From CAZGOM01 sp964527265 (GTDB lineage: Bacteria; Planctomycetota; Phycisphaerae; Phycisphaerales; Phycisphaeraceae): a stretch of DNA of 27,797 nucleotides. Both the position numbers and the translations under genes were made by a program. A model generated the notes under the pieces. The model saw only the letters and a program-made list of their open reading frames with translations, searched no databases and had not been told where the DNA came from. Where the stretch lies: positions 1 to 27,797 of the forward strand of contig CAZGOM010000063.1 in NCBI GenBank assembly GCA_964527265.1, given 5' to 3'. Shown piece by piece: positions 14,657 through 23,922 of the stretch (positions are counted from its first letter, which is position 1; each line of letters begins with the position of its first letter).

Positions 14657-15544
14657 TCAACCCAGAATCCCAAGTTCCGACATGTGCTTCTTCAAGAACT
14701 CCAAGCCGGTCTTGATCGCAAATGTCGGCTCTTCGATGCCTTCAAATTCAAGGGAGAGGAAGTGGTTGTAGCCCACCTCTTTCAGGATCTCCAACTGCTT
14801 GCGGATGTTGATCGTCCCATGTCCCACGATCGCGCCGCGCAGCCCGATCTCCGTCGGCGTCGCAAACCAACCGCTGGGCGGAAGCTGGCACTTGGGCTTC
14901 ACGTGAAAATCCTTCGTATGCACCATCACGGCATACTTCGCCACCCGCTGCACAGCCTTCACCGGGTCTTCATTCACGCACAAAAAGTTCCCCATATCCA
15001 TCGTCAAACCATAGTTGGGATGCCCCACAGTTTTGATCAGGTCCTCCACGCGCTCCGACGCCTGCATGAAAAACCCATGGTTCTCCAGCGTGGTCTTCAC
15101 GCCCTTGGTCGCGCCATACTCGGCAATCTCACGCACCGCAGGCGCGATCACGCCCAACGCACCGCTGAACGTGTCCAGACACTTCACATCCTTGTTGTGA
15201 TCGCCAAACCCGCGCGTCACGTCGTGCCGCATGGTCTTCACACCCAGCGCCGCCGCGACGTCCACTTCCTTCTTGGTCGCTTCGATCGCCTCGCGTTGCT
15301 TGGTCGGATTCAGCAGAAACTCCCCCCCCACGCTGTAACCGGCAATCTCCAATCCCTTCTTGGCGCAATACGCCTTCAGGTTCTTCGCCCGGGAAACCTT
15401 GTCTTCTCCCTGCGCTTCACCCACACCTGAAAACTCCACGGCATACCCGCCGTTCTCCGCAATCCAATCAATCGAATCCTCCACCGTCTTCTTGTTCTCG
15501 CTGCGCCAACGCGACAGGCTGTAAGTGCTGATTGCCAGTTTCAT
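14657..15544 (-). CDS. Sugar phosphate isomerase/epimerase family protein (xylose isomerase-like TIM barrel)
   Basis: 295 residues, the usual length for the AP_endonuc_2/xylose isomerase-like TIM barrel family. Metal- and substrate-binding positions are where expected: E154 (TTLENHG), D183 (LTMDMGN), H209 (VHTKDFH) and E266 (LSLEFEG). Such cytoplasmic enzymes epimerise or isomerise keto-sugars, inosose derivatives and hydroxypyruvate-like compounds; the exact reaction is not deducible. There is no signal peptide, although planctomycete homologues are sometimes secreted. ATG 15544 has a weak GGAG 9 nt upstream. It is transcribed alone, with 104 nt to the giant gene upstream and a strong terminator behind. 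A role with the Gfo/Idh/MocA fusion and the lyase in carbohydrate breakdown is plausible. Confidence 0.88.
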   Translation of the reverse strand: MKLAISTYSLSRWRSENKKTVEDSIDWIAENGGYAVEFSGVGEAQGEDKVSRAKNLKAYCAKKGLEIAGYSVGGEFLLNPTKQREAIEATKKEVDVAAALGVKTMRHDVTRGFGDHNKDVKCLDTFSGALGVIAPAVREIAEYGATKGVKTTLENHGFFMQASERVEDLIKTVGHPNYGLTMDMGNFLCVNEDPVKAVQRVAKYAVMVHTKDFHVKPKCQLPPSGWFATPTEIGLRGAIVGHGTINIRKQLEILKEVGYNHFLSLEFEGIEEPTFAIKTGLEFLKKHMSELGILG

Positions 15545-15648
15545 CGCTCATTACTCCATGGTTTGAATTATTCAGAGCCTGAAAAGCCTACGAATAACCA
15601 ACCCATTACGCAAATCCCCGCTCTGCATCCCCAAAATATCACTGCGCT

Positions 15649-18600
15649 CTATGCCACAATCTCCAGGTGATACCCCCCACTCCCCCCTGCACTCTCCAGC
15701 ACGCCAACCGCCGTCTTGTTGCTCACACGGATCACATCCGCCGGCTTCGGCCCCGTCTGCCGCGTATACGTCCCCACGCGCGCTGCCGCTGCAAACCCAT
15801 TGACTCCCTCCTCTTCCATATCCACCAGCTTCAGCGACACATTCACCAGCACCCCCGCCGCCACACGCGTATTGCTGAAGCTCGGCATGGTCTTCGCATC
15901 CGCCACTCCCTTGCCCGTCACCGTGAAGCCCTGCAACTTCGCCCCTGGCTTGCTGAATTCTTCCACCGTGCTCGGCAAATCCTGCGGATGCACCATCCCC
16001 ACCAGGAACCGTGAATCCCTCACCGCCCCCACGCTCACCGCTCCCGCATTCCCCTTCACCCACACATGCGTATCCGACATCGTCCCCGCCACCGTTACGT
16101 TCCCCAGAGCCAGCGCCGTCGCCGCCACTCCTGTCCCACGCACATACACTTCACTCCTCGTAAAGTCGCCCGCTACCGCCTTCGCTGTCTGGGTCGCTGC
16201 CTTCCCCTTGAGCGTGATTGATGTGATCTTGTCCCCCGCCATCGACCCGTCGAACCAATTCACTGCCGCCACGGCCCCAATTGTTCCCTCAGCGCTCACG
16301 TTCATACCGTAGGCTTGCCCCTTAATTGTCACGCTAGCGATATCTGTCATCGCTTGCACAATCGCCGACTTGGCCGATCCCAGAGTCAACGCCCCCAGTT
16401 TTCCCATTGCATACAGATCCGATGAGGCCAGTTCCCCGCCGATGTTCACCAATCCCACATTCCCCGCAGCTTCTTTGGTAAACGTCTCGATTCTCAGCAA
16501 TATCGCATTCCCGGAAATCGTGATCGATCCCACGCCTCCCGTCACATTCCACGACACCGCCTGCACCGCAGTCCCGACAACTGATCCCTTGATGTTGACC
16601 GTTCCCAGACTCTTGGCCGTGGCCGCCGCGGCCCCGCCCCCGACCGTGATATCGGCCGAAAAATCCCCAGCCAATGCGGTCACCGTCTTTGTCCCTGCCC
16701 GCCCAAGGGTCGAAATCGCTCCCACCTTGCCCGCGGAGATCTCGCCGCCGAGATACTCCAGCACGCTCAGCGTTCCCAGCAACCCCACCGCTTTGATCTG
16801 TGCATCCGTCACCTGCCCGCCTCGAAACACGGCTATGTCTCTCGCCGACTCGACGGAAAGTCCGTTTACCCGGCCGTTGATCGTCACCGTGCCAAACCCG
16901 CCCTCGCTCGTCCACGCATCAGCCCCGGCATTTCCTTTGATCGTGATCGCGTTCACCTTATGCGCATGAAAATCCCAGTCTCCCGCTGCATCCCCGGCCA
17001 GCGTAATCGCTGACACGACCGGGGCCGCTTTCCCTGCCGCCGACGCATAAGTGAGCGAAATATCCGCTTCCAGGTCTCCGTTTAGTCGCGATATCTTCGT
17101 CGACTTGTTTTCAGCCCGCCCGGATATCGTCAGCGTCCCAAGCGTCGCTGCCTCCAGCCCGTCCCGCATTCCATCGGTGTCCTGCCAATCCAGCGCCTTC
17201 AGCGAGGAAATCCCCGCCGTCGAATGGATTGAGATATCTTCCATCCGCCCAAACGACAGCGTGATTCTGTCCGTCGCCGCGCCACCGATGCTCACCCTTC
17301 CCTCCACATCATGGAGCGTCACCGACCGCACTACACCCTGCGCATCCAGTGAGTTTGTCAGGTTCACTTTCGACGCGCTGATGGACGCCAGCGCCCCCGT
17401 CACTTCGATGCTCCCCACTGTGGTTTGATCCGTTGTCGATCCCTTCCCCCTGGTCACGCTCATCGCCACCGACGACTTCACCGTCGAACCTTCCACCCAC
17501 AGCTTTGCGGCATCTACGTTCCCCATACCCTGGAAATACGCCTTCACCGTTCCGCCTCCGATAATCGCCGCCTTCACCGTGTTGCCCCCCGCATCCGTAT
17601 ACTGCACAAAGTTGTTCTTCCCCGTCTGCTCCGTCACTCTGTAAAGCTCAAAGAGATCCGATATCGCCGCGCTCACTCCGTCGCGGCTGTCGGTTGCCAC
17701 CGCCAGAATCTCCACGCGCCCCAGCGCAATCCCCGCTGTCGGCACATCCAGAATCCATTGCCCCCCCACCTGCGTGCCCATTCCGATTAGTTCGCCTCCC
17801 TCGGCCATCCCATTGCCGTTGTCGTCCCGGTAAAACGCCACTTGGCTCACCTTCGAATCGACATCCGCCACCTCAGATGCTGTCACCCGCACCACGTCTC
17901 CTTGAACATGCCAATCCCCCGCATCCACCTTCCCGATCACCGGCAAATCATTCACAGACTCCATCGTGATCGCAAACATTTGCCAGCTTGCGTTCACCCC
18001 GCCGTTGGCCGTTCCACCGGAATCCTTCAGCGTCACCTTGAACGTCGCCGTCCCCGCCGCCGTAAACCGGGGCGTAAATGTCAGGTCCCCATTGGCACTC
18101 ACGCGCGGCAAAACATCAAACAACTCCGACTCCGACACTTCCGACACCGTAAACCCAATCGTCTCCACCGCCTCATTGGCCGGTCTCGCATTCACCTTCG
18201 CCCACCCCTTGATCTGCTGCGCCCCTGTATCGCTGTCGATCACTCCGGGATTCACCGCCGTAAAGGTCGGCACATCGTTCACTGACAACACCGTGATCGT
18301 GTACGTCTGCTCCTTGCTGACGTACTGGCCCGAATTCAGCCCAGAATCTTTCACGATCACCTTGATCACAGCCGTGCCATAGGCATCCGGCGCCGGTGTG
18401 TATGTCAGCGTGCCGTCGTAGTAGCCGATCTTCGGACCCTCGGAAAACAAGCCCGGGTTGGAGTTTTCCACCACGGTATACCCGCGGCTCTCCTGGCTGG
18501 TTTCGTTGTACGCGCCCGGGTTGAACGTCGCCCATCCCGGCACGGTCTGCGCGCCCGCATCCTCAAGCACCGCCGGAGGATCCACCGCCTCAAACCACGG

Positions 18601-21147
18601 AGCATCATTGATGCTTCGGATAAACAGGTAATCGCTCCAACTGTACGTATCCACGCCACCGCGCTCAGTCCCGCCCGAATCCTTCGCCACATACGTGAAA
18701 CGAACCGTTCCAACCGCATCCTTCGCCGTCGTATAAGTCAGCTTTCCATCCGCCCTCACCGTGGGAAGCACGCTGAACAGTTCCGGCTTGTCCACCGTCA
18801 CGGTATATCCCAGGTTCAATTGGTCGGATTCGTTCGACGGCCCAGCCGAAAACCCGCCCGGCAAGCTGGTCACCACCGGCCCGGAATCCTCATCGATCGT
18901 ACCTGGATACACCATGTTAAAACGCGGCGCGTCATTCACCGGATTCACGGTGATCGTGAATGTCTGGATCGGCGAGTCGGAAATCCCGCCATTGCTGGTG
19001 CCTCCTCCATCATCCACGTACACCTGCACAGTGCTCACGCCAAATGCATTTTCAGCCGTGCTGAAAGTCAGCGAAGCATCGCTTCCACTCCGGTTCACCT
19101 GCGGCTGAGAAGAAAACAACGACGGATTGGAAACACTCACGATTCTGTAGATCGGCGTCTGCGAGCTTTCGTGCGCCGCCCCGGCATAAAATTTCCCCCA
19201 CGTCGCAAATGTCACCCGCCCCACGTCCTCGTTCACCTCCACATCCGTCACCGTTAATGTCGGCGCATCATTCACTTGCGCGATCGTCAGCGTAAATGTC
19301 TGATATCTCCCCGTATCCACGCCTCCCTGCACCATCCCACCAGAATCCTTCACCCGCACCCTGAACTTCGATGTGCCGTAGCTCTCCGGTGTCGGCACAT
19401 ACGACAACGTCCCATCGCTGCCCACCGATGGGGCGACTGAGAAAAGGTCAGGATTTGAAATCTGGTCCACTTCATACGTCGCCGTCTGGTATTCCTCCCC
19501 CTCTCCGCCGGGGCTGAAGACCGCCCAGCCCGGCACCGTCTGCAATCCCCCGTCTTCCACCCCGGCTGGAGGGTTGGAAGCGACAAACGACGGGCCCGTG
19601 TTGACCGGCCGGAATGCCACACTGAAGGTCTGCGCCAGGCTCGTATCCATTCCGCCGTGCGCAGTGCCGCCGTTGTCTTTCACCACCACCGTGAACGTGC
19701 TGGTTCCATACCCGCGCCATGCGGGCGTGTACGTCAGCGTCCCTGCCGCATCGATCTCCGGCAAGACTTCAAACAAATCAGGATTGGAAACATTCGTCAC
19801 CACATATGTCGGCGTCTGCCTCCTTTCATCAGCCGCGCCCGGGTTGAACGTGGCCCATTCCAGCAATTTCTGGGGCCAGCTGTTGCCCACCAGCGTGGGC
19901 AAGTCACTCGCCGTAAAGTCGGGCCGGTCGTTGGAATCGGTCAGGAAAAAGCGCCCCTGATACACCCTTTGCGACTCTTTCCCTGCCTGCTCCCCGCTCC
20001 ACACCACCGCCAGTCCCCCCGCTTCATGTGCCGCGGCATCCAAATGAAGCACATCCACCCCCGCAGCGCCCACCATGAACGCGCTTCCCACCGCCCTGTC
20101 CTGCGCGTCGTACCGAAGTCCCAGGGCGATCTGGCTCCCAGAAAAATCATCCGTCCAGAAAAGTACATATCCCCCGTCCGAAAGCGCACATACCGCTTGC
20201 GGAACCTGCCCCCTCAACGAGTTGGTCCCCACCAGAAATTCCGGCCCTGCCGCTTGCCCATCAACGCCGAAACGGCGCGCATACGCATCGGCATTCACGC
20301 CCGTCGACTCCTGCCACATCGCCACAAACCCCCCGTCGGCCACGGTTTCGATCCGCACCTTTGACTGCCACCCGTGGGTTTCATCGCTCTCCACGTCGAT
20401 CACATCGCCGATAGCCTGCCCGCTCGCGTCATAACGGCGGGCTTTGACACCCCCGTCCACCCAAGCAATCACAAATCCGTCCCCGGACGGCGCAATCGCG
20501 CTTTCCAGGCCGAGTCCTTCGCTTCGCACAACTTCAAACGAGGCCCCCACCCACTGGCCCCGCTCATCGAATATCCGCGCGCGATGTGTCCCGTTCTCGT
20601 ACCACGCCGCCACCAGGCCCCCGCCCGCCAAGGCCGCCACTTTCGGATGAAACGCAGACGCACGAAACACCTCATTGATTGAAAATGCATACCCCGTTTT
20701 CTGTCCGCTTGAATCAAAACGCTGCGCAAATGCTCCAGTAGGGTTGTACTCGCCCGCCTCTGTCACATTCCATAGCACCACAAATCCCCCGTCGCTCAGC
20801 GCCGTGATCTCAGGCGCATCGCCGTGACGCTCAATCGCATACGTGTTGACCTGGACCGCTCCCCCCATCTTCTGCCCGTGTACGTCATACATCTGTACGT
20901 ACACGAACCCCAACACCCACGCTTCCTGGCCATACCACGCCGCCACCGTATTCCCGTTGGATAAAACGGTCGTCACCGGCGCAACAAAAAGATCCGCCGG
21001 CGGATGCGTCGCATCCACCACAAACACATCCCCAAGGGGCTGCGGCGTCTCTAGCGCTGAAAACATCCGCCTGGATTCAAGTGCTTCAAACATCCCCATG
21101 GCGCGTCCGACTGTAAGCGCCCCGCGTAAATTCTTGAGAGTCTGCAT
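15649..21147 (-). CDS. Giant surface/secreted multi-repeat protein with planctomycete LExRR tag
   Basis: 1832 residues from ATG 21147 (an upstream ATG at 21219 adds 24). LESRRMFSA at 23-31 is the N-terminal tag common in large planctomycete exported proteins. Residues ~60-390 hold seven ~50-residue repeats of the form D/G-G-F-V-x-x-W ... R-Y-D-x-x-G-Q-x-x-G, consistent with a seven-bladed beta-propeller. Residues ~400-1066 hold six ~110-residue cadherin/VCBS-like repeats: snPxLFsvxPxv...GtLtYtP...yGts.f.V.vKDsGGt..GGvDt...tFti.v..VND. A single Ig-like segment (~1066-1150, VDSKVSQVAFYRDDNGNG) precedes ~600 residues of short LGxVxIxG strands that look like a right-handed beta-helix. No C-terminal TM or PEP-CTERM motif is seen. 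Likely an adhesin or cell-surface structural protein. Confidence 0.85.
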   Translation of the reverse strand: MQTLKNLRGALTVGRAMGMFEALESRRMFSALETPQPLGDVFVVDATHPPADLFVAPVTTVLSNGNTVAAWYGQEAWVLGFVYVQMYDVHGQKMGGAVQVNTYAIERHGDAPEITALSDGGFVVLWNVTEAGEYNPTGAFAQRFDSSGQKTGYAFSINEVFRASAFHPKVAALAGGGLVAAWYENGTHRARIFDERGQWVGASFEVVRSEGLGLESAIAPSGDGFVIAWVDGGVKARRYDASGQAIGDVIDVESDETHGWQSKVRIETVADGGFVAMWQESTGVNADAYARRFGVDGQAAGPEFLVGTNSLRGQVPQAVCALSDGGYVLFWTDDFSGSQIALGLRYDAQDRAVGSAFMVGAAGVDVLHLDAAAHEAGGLAVVWSGEQAGKESQRVYQGRFFLTDSNDRPDFTASDLPTLVGNSWPQKLLEWATFNPGAADERRQTPTYVVTNVSNPDLFEVLPEIDAAGTLTYTPAWRGYGTSTFTVVVKDNGGTAHGGMDTSLAQTFSVAFRPVNTGPSFVASNPPAGVEDGGLQTVPGWAVFSPGGEGEEYQTATYEVDQISNPDLFSVAPSVGSDGTLSYVPTPESYGTSKFRVRVKDSGGMVQGGVDTGRYQTFTLTIAQVNDAPTLTVTDVEVNEDVGRVTFATWGKFYAGAAHESSQTPIYRIVSVSNPSLFSSQPQVNRSGSDASLTFSTAENAFGVSTVQVYVDDGGGTSNGGISDSPIQTFTITVNPVNDAPRFNMVYPGTIDEDSGPVVTSLPGGFSAGPSNESDQLNLGYTVTVDKPELFSVLPTVRADGKLTYTTAKDAVGTVRFTYVAKDSGGTERGGVDTYSWSDYLFIRSINDAPWFEAVDPPAVLEDAGAQTVPGWATFNPGAYNETSQESRGYTVVENSNPGLFSEGPKIGYYDGTLTYTPAPDAYGTAVIKVIVKDSGLNSGQYVSKEQTYTITVLSVNDVPTFTAVNPGVIDSDTGAQQIKGWAKVNARPANEAVETIGFTVSEVSESELFDVLPRVSANGDLTFTPRFTAAGTATFKVTLKDSGGTANGGVNASWQMFAITMESVNDLPVIGKVDAGDWHVQGDVVRVTASEVADVDSKVSQVAFYRDDNGNGMAEGGELIGMGTQVGGQWILDVPTAGIALGRVEILAVATDSRDGVSAAISDLFELYRVTEQTGKNNFVQYTDAGGNTVKAAIIGGGTVKAYFQGMGNVDAAKLWVEGSTVKSSVAMSVTRGKGSTTDQTTVGSIEVTGALASISASKVNLTNSLDAQGVVRSVTLHDVEGRVSIGGAATDRITLSFGRMEDISIHSTAGISSLKALDWQDTDGMRDGLEAATLGTLTISGRAENKSTKISRLNGDLEADISLTYASAAGKAAPVVSAITLAGDAAGDWDFHAHKVNAITIKGNAGADAWTSEGGFGTVTINGRVNGLSVESARDIAVFRGGQVTDAQIKAVGLLGTLSVLEYLGGEISAGKVGAISTLGRAGTKTVTALAGDFSADITVGGGAAAATAKSLGTVNIKGSVVGTAVQAVSWNVTGGVGSITISGNAILLRIETFTKEAAGNVGLVNIGGELASSDLYAMGKLGALTLGSAKSAIVQAMTDIASVTIKGQAYGMNVSAEGTIGAVAAVNWFDGSMAGDKITSITLKGKAATQTAKAVAGDFTRSEVYVRGTGVAATALALGNVTVAGTMSDTHVWVKGNAGAVSVGAVRDSRFLVGMVHPQDLPSTVEEFSKPGAKLQGFTVTGKGVADAKTMPSFSNTRVAAGVLVNVSLKLVDMEEEGVNGFAAAARVGTYTRQTGPKPADVIRVSNKTAVGVLESAGGSGGYHLEIVA

Positions 21148-21270
21148 CAAGACAGGTTCCGGAAAATTCAAGCACCGCGCATCCGGCCCCGACGGCCTGA
21201 GCAAAGCGCCCCACATCATTCCGGCATCATAACCAAAACACCTAGGCGATATATCATTCTCCCCTGTTTA

Positions 21271-22209
21271 TCATCTCTTCAATCTCCCCAAAGGCCCAAC
21301 CGGCGGCATCACCCCCGCATGCAGCCCCTTTCTCACCTCCGAAGGCGGCAATCCATACGCCGCCGAAAACGCCCTCGAAAAATGATACGAGCTTGAAAAT
21401 CCCGATAGATCCGAAATCCGCTTCAGGCTCAGTCCCGTGTCCTGCATACGCATCAATGCAAATTCCAGCCTCAGCAAACGGTAATACTCCATCGGGCTCA
21501 AACCCATATGCCCCTGGAACAGCCGGCATAAATGCTTCGCCGTCACCCCCGCCGCCTTTGCCAGTTCATCCAGGCTGATCCGCCTCGCCACTTCCACCCG
21601 CAGCATCCCCCGCAGAAAATCCACCGCCGCCACCACCGGCTCCGGCAAACCCTGCTCATGTACAACCGACATCGGGTCCCACAGATACATGTCCACCGCC
21701 GTTTGAAAAATCGCCTCCAGCCGTGGATCAGGCCCTTCCTTGCGAAACCCCGCCGCCCGCCAGCGCTCCAGCAAATGCTCCAGCACACCAAAGATCGGAT
21801 GCCCCGGCCCCAGCGTCCGACGATCCGGCCACGTCTCCGCATCCCCCCATCCCCCCGGATGCATCCCCACCCCAAAATGAAAAAAGCCATGACGCGACGT
21901 CTCACCCGCCGCCCATTCATAACGCTCCACAAATCCCGGCCGCGCCAAAAGCACATCCCCAGGCACAAGCTCATACGTCACCTGGTCATGCGTATACCGC
22001 GCCCCCCCCGCAATGATCCATACCAGTTCAAAATCCTTCAGCGTCCGCGTCCCAAACCGCTCACCGGGAAAATACGTCGCGATCCCTCCAAACAAATGCG
22101 TCAGTTTCAGCCGCTCCCCCCCCTCCATCGCCCCCTGCACCTGCGACGTATAGCGCGAATGCGGACCACCCACCCCATCACCACCCCCAAGCGCCTGTTT
22201 CTTTTTCAT
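21271..22209 (-). CDS. AraC family transcriptional regulator
   Basis: 312 residues. The N-terminal ~40-140 is a cupin-like ligand-sensing domain (GARYTHDQVTYELVPGDV, where the glycine/PGD turn marks the beta-barrel). The C-terminal ~211-295 is the double helix-turn-helix: ISLDELAKAAGVTAKHLCRLF for the first and LSLKRISDLSGFSSSYHFSRAF for the second, with the G-L-P-P-S-E-x-R ending typical of AraC/XylS proteins. It probably senses a sugar or sugar derivative and controls the divergent dioxygenase gene. ATG 22209 is preferred; an ATG nine nt upstream abuts the GGAGAG ribosome site and would have no spacer. Its leader contains the (ACCCANN)6 array, which on this strand is G-rich, so a quadruplex in the mRNA leader could affect its expression. 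Confidence 0.9.
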   Translation of the reverse strand: MKKKQALGGGDGVGGPHSRYTSQVQGAMEGGERLKLTHLFGGIATYFPGERFGTRTLKDFELVWIIAGGARYTHDQVTYELVPGDVLLARPGFVERYEWAAGETSRHGFFHFGVGMHPGGWGDAETWPDRRTLGPGHPIFGVLEHLLERWRAAGFRKEGPDPRLEAIFQTAVDMYLWDPMSVVHEQGLPEPVVAAVDFLRGMLRVEVARRISLDELAKAAGVTAKHLCRLFQGHMGLSPMEYYRLLRLEFALMRMQDTGLSLKRISDLSGFSSSYHFSRAFSAAYGLPPSEVRKGLHAGVMPPVGPLGRLKR

Positions 22210-22258
22210 ATCAACCATCTCTCCAAAGAATTCGCTGCCGCCGCCATCTTCCTCTTCT

Positions 22259-22300
22259 ACCCACTACCCACTACCCACCACCCACCACCCACCACCCACA
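22259..22300. repeat. Heptanucleotide repeat (ACCCAC[T/C/A])6 between AraC and dioxygenase genes
   Basis: Six 7-nt units in perfect phase: two ACCCACT, three ACCCACC and one ACCCACA. Six CCC tracts with 4-nt spacers give a six-tract G-quadruplex motif on the minus strand, which is the transcribed sense of the AraC leader. It directly abuts the TGCGAAT direct repeat. Confidence 0.88.
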
Positions 22301-22328
22301 TGCGAATTCTATATATCTTTTTGCGAAT
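22301..22328 (+). promoter_or_regulatory. Candidate AraC-type operator: TGCGAAT direct repeat, 21-bp period
   Basis: TGCGAAT at 22301-22307 and again at 22322-22328, exactly 21 bp apart, with AT-rich TCTATATATCTTT between. AraC-family dimers typically contact two direct half-sites about two helical turns apart. It lies midway between the divergent regulator and the dioxygenase start, 62 nt upstream of the latter. Confidence 0.55.
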
Positions 22329-22390
22329 ATCACCCATCGCCCTCCGCACCCCACGCAGTTACCCTTCTAAACACCTCAAAAGGAACAACC

Positions 22391-23404
22391 ATGACCACCG
22401 CCCAGCGCCCCAAGCCTATCACCAATCTCGACTCCCTCTCCAGTCCCTGGATCGACCTCCCCAAGCCTGCCACCAAGGAACAAGTCGACTTCTTCGTAGA
22501 AAATGGCTACCTCGCCATGCCCAACCTCATCAAGCCCGAAGAACTCGAGGAACTCAAGGCCGACACTTGCAAGCTCGCGCGCGGCGGCTATCCCTGCCCA
22601 AGCCTCCAGCCCATGGATGCCAGCCTCACAGATGCCCAGACCCTTGAGCGAATCTTGTGCATTCACCAACCCCACTACATCAGCCCCGTCATGCTTAAGT
22701 ACGTCAAACACCCCCTCCTCTGCGGGGTCCTCTCCCAAATCACCGGCGCCCACCTCCCCTTCTGGGACGGCAGCGTCAAATGCATGCAGTCCATGCTCTT
22801 CGTCAAGCCCCCCGGCTTTCAGGGCCAGGCCTGGCACCAGGATGAAATCTACATCCCCACCCGCGACCGCTCCCTTATCGGCGCATGGATCGCCATCGAC
22901 GACGCCACAATCGAAAACGGCTGCCTCTATGTCATCCCCGGCTCACATAAACGCGGCTATCTCTACCCCCAACGCCCCCACAACTGGGAAGAAGAATGGG
23001 ACTTCGCCCCAGAAAGCTACGGCTATGACGAATCCGCCAAAATCCCCGTCGAAGTCAAAGCCGGCACCGTCGTCTACTTCAACGGCTACCTCCTCCACTG
23101 CTCCTACAAAAACAGGTCTAAAAACGTCTACCGCCGCGTCCTCGTCAACCATTACATGAACGCCTGGTCTCACCTCCCCTGGTCCCTAAATGAAGGCGAA
23201 TCCGTCGCCCGCGGCGATCGCCGCAACATCATCCCCATCGCCGGCACCGACCCCTACGCATGGAAAGGCTACGAACCCTTCGGCGACAATGCCTTCCTCC
23301 GCCAATGCAAAGCCGTAAGGGACTTGACTCCAGAGCAAAAACCCGAGAATGTCGCCCCGCTGGATCCCAAAGCAACCGCCCAGGCCGGCAAGCCCTCGGC
23401 TTAA
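22391..23404 (+). CDS. Phytanoyl-CoA dioxygenase (PhyH) family Fe(II)/2-oxoglutarate oxygenase
   Basis: 337 residues. The facial triad is visible: H149-Q-D151 in GQAWHQDE and H236 in NGYLLHCS. R248 or R249, in the downstream NVYRRVLVNHY stretch, is placed to bind the 2-oxoglutarate carboxylate. YVIPGSHKRGY (180-190) is the family's usual PGSH block. The enzyme hydroxylates or oxidatively modifies a small organic substrate with O2 and 2-oxoglutarate; planctomycetes carry many such genes and their substrates are mostly unknown. The cytoplasmic protein starts at an ATG with AAAGGA 6-7 nt upstream. It is divergent from the AraC gene and is presumably its target through the direct repeat between them. 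Confidence 0.9.
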   Translation: MTTAQRPKPITNLDSLSSPWIDLPKPATKEQVDFFVENGYLAMPNLIKPEELEELKADTCKLARGGYPCPSLQPMDASLTDAQTLERILCIHQPHYISPVMLKYVKHPLLCGVLSQITGAHLPFWDGSVKCMQSMLFVKPPGFQGQAWHQDEIYIPTRDRSLIGAWIAIDDATIENGCLYVIPGSHKRGYLYPQRPHNWEEEWDFAPESYGYDESAKIPVEVKAGTVVYFNGYLLHCSYKNRSKNVYRRVLVNHYMNAWSHLPWSLNEGESVARGDRRNIIPIAGTDPYAWKGYEPFGDNAFLRQCKAVRDLTPEQKPENVAPLDPKATAQAGKPSA

Positions 23405-23461
23405 CCCTGAATCCACCCTAAGACTTTTCCCGGAGTTTTTGTTAACTTCTCCACAACCCGC

Positions 23462-23491
23462 TTGCCCATCGGATTCTCCCATCGTTATGAT
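23462..23491 (+). promoter_or_regulatory. Candidate sigma70-type promoter of the small lipoprotein gene
   Basis: -35-like TTGCCC (23462-23467), 18-nt spacer, -10 TATGAT (23486-23491). This leaves a leader of about 43 nt to the ATG. The -10 overlaps a 6-bp inverted repeat CCCATC/GATGGG (23478-23494), which could be an operator. Confidence 0.5.
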
Positions 23492-23540
23492 GGGCGCCAA
23501 CGTCAGAGGCATCACTAACAAAGTCTCGCAGGAGTCACCC

Positions 23541-23918
23541 ATGAGCGTTCTTCTTCGTCGTGTTTGCACCGTCGCTTTGATCGCAAGCGTCGCCGGTATG
23601 GGCCTGATGGCCTCTGGTTGCCACAAAGGCGCCGACACCAGCAGCGAAGACACGGTCGTGGACGCTACCCCCGTGATCGTCGGGCTCTCCGTCGTTCGCG
23701 TTGGTGGCAACACCACCCTCGGCTACATCGCCACCCCCGAAGGTGACGCCATCGAAATCTCCGAAGTGGAAGTCACCTCCACCGAGAAGGATTTCACCAT
23801 CACCGACAGCGGCACCGTCACCAAGACCGTACTCGAAGACGTCAAGGTGAACCCCGTCGGCTACGTCCTCGTGGTCGACGAAGCCAAGAAGATCAACGTC
23901 GTTGCCAAGGCCAAGTAA
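23541..23918 (+). CDS. Small lipoprotein of unknown function
   Basis: 125 residues. Type II signal peptide: MSVLLRRVCTVALIASVAG, then LMASGC with the lipidated Cys at residue 27, so membrane anchored. The mature part is a short Thr/Val-rich beta domain (VIVGLSVVRVGGNTTLGYIA ... KTVLEDVKVNPVGYVLVVDEAKK) that I do not recognise. AGGAG sits about 6 nt before ATG 23541; the frame stays open further upstream but lacks coding character. It has its own promoter and two downstream hairpins. Codon choice (CGT, GGT, GCT, GAA, AAG) is less C-biased than in the neighbours, as often seen in highly expressed genes. Function unknown. Confidence 0.82.
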   Translation: MSVLLRRVCTVALIASVAGMGLMASGCHKGADTSSEDTVVDATPVIVGLSVVRVGGNTTLGYIATPEGDAIEISEVEVTSTEKDFTITDSGTVTKTVLEDVKVNPVGYVLVVDEAKKINVVAKAK

Positions 23919-23922
23919 TCCT

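Noticed and set aside
23349..23540. Longer start of the small lipoprotein
   Set aside because: It would overlap the dioxygenase end and put the lipobox far from the N-terminus; ATG 23541 has a proper AGGAG.
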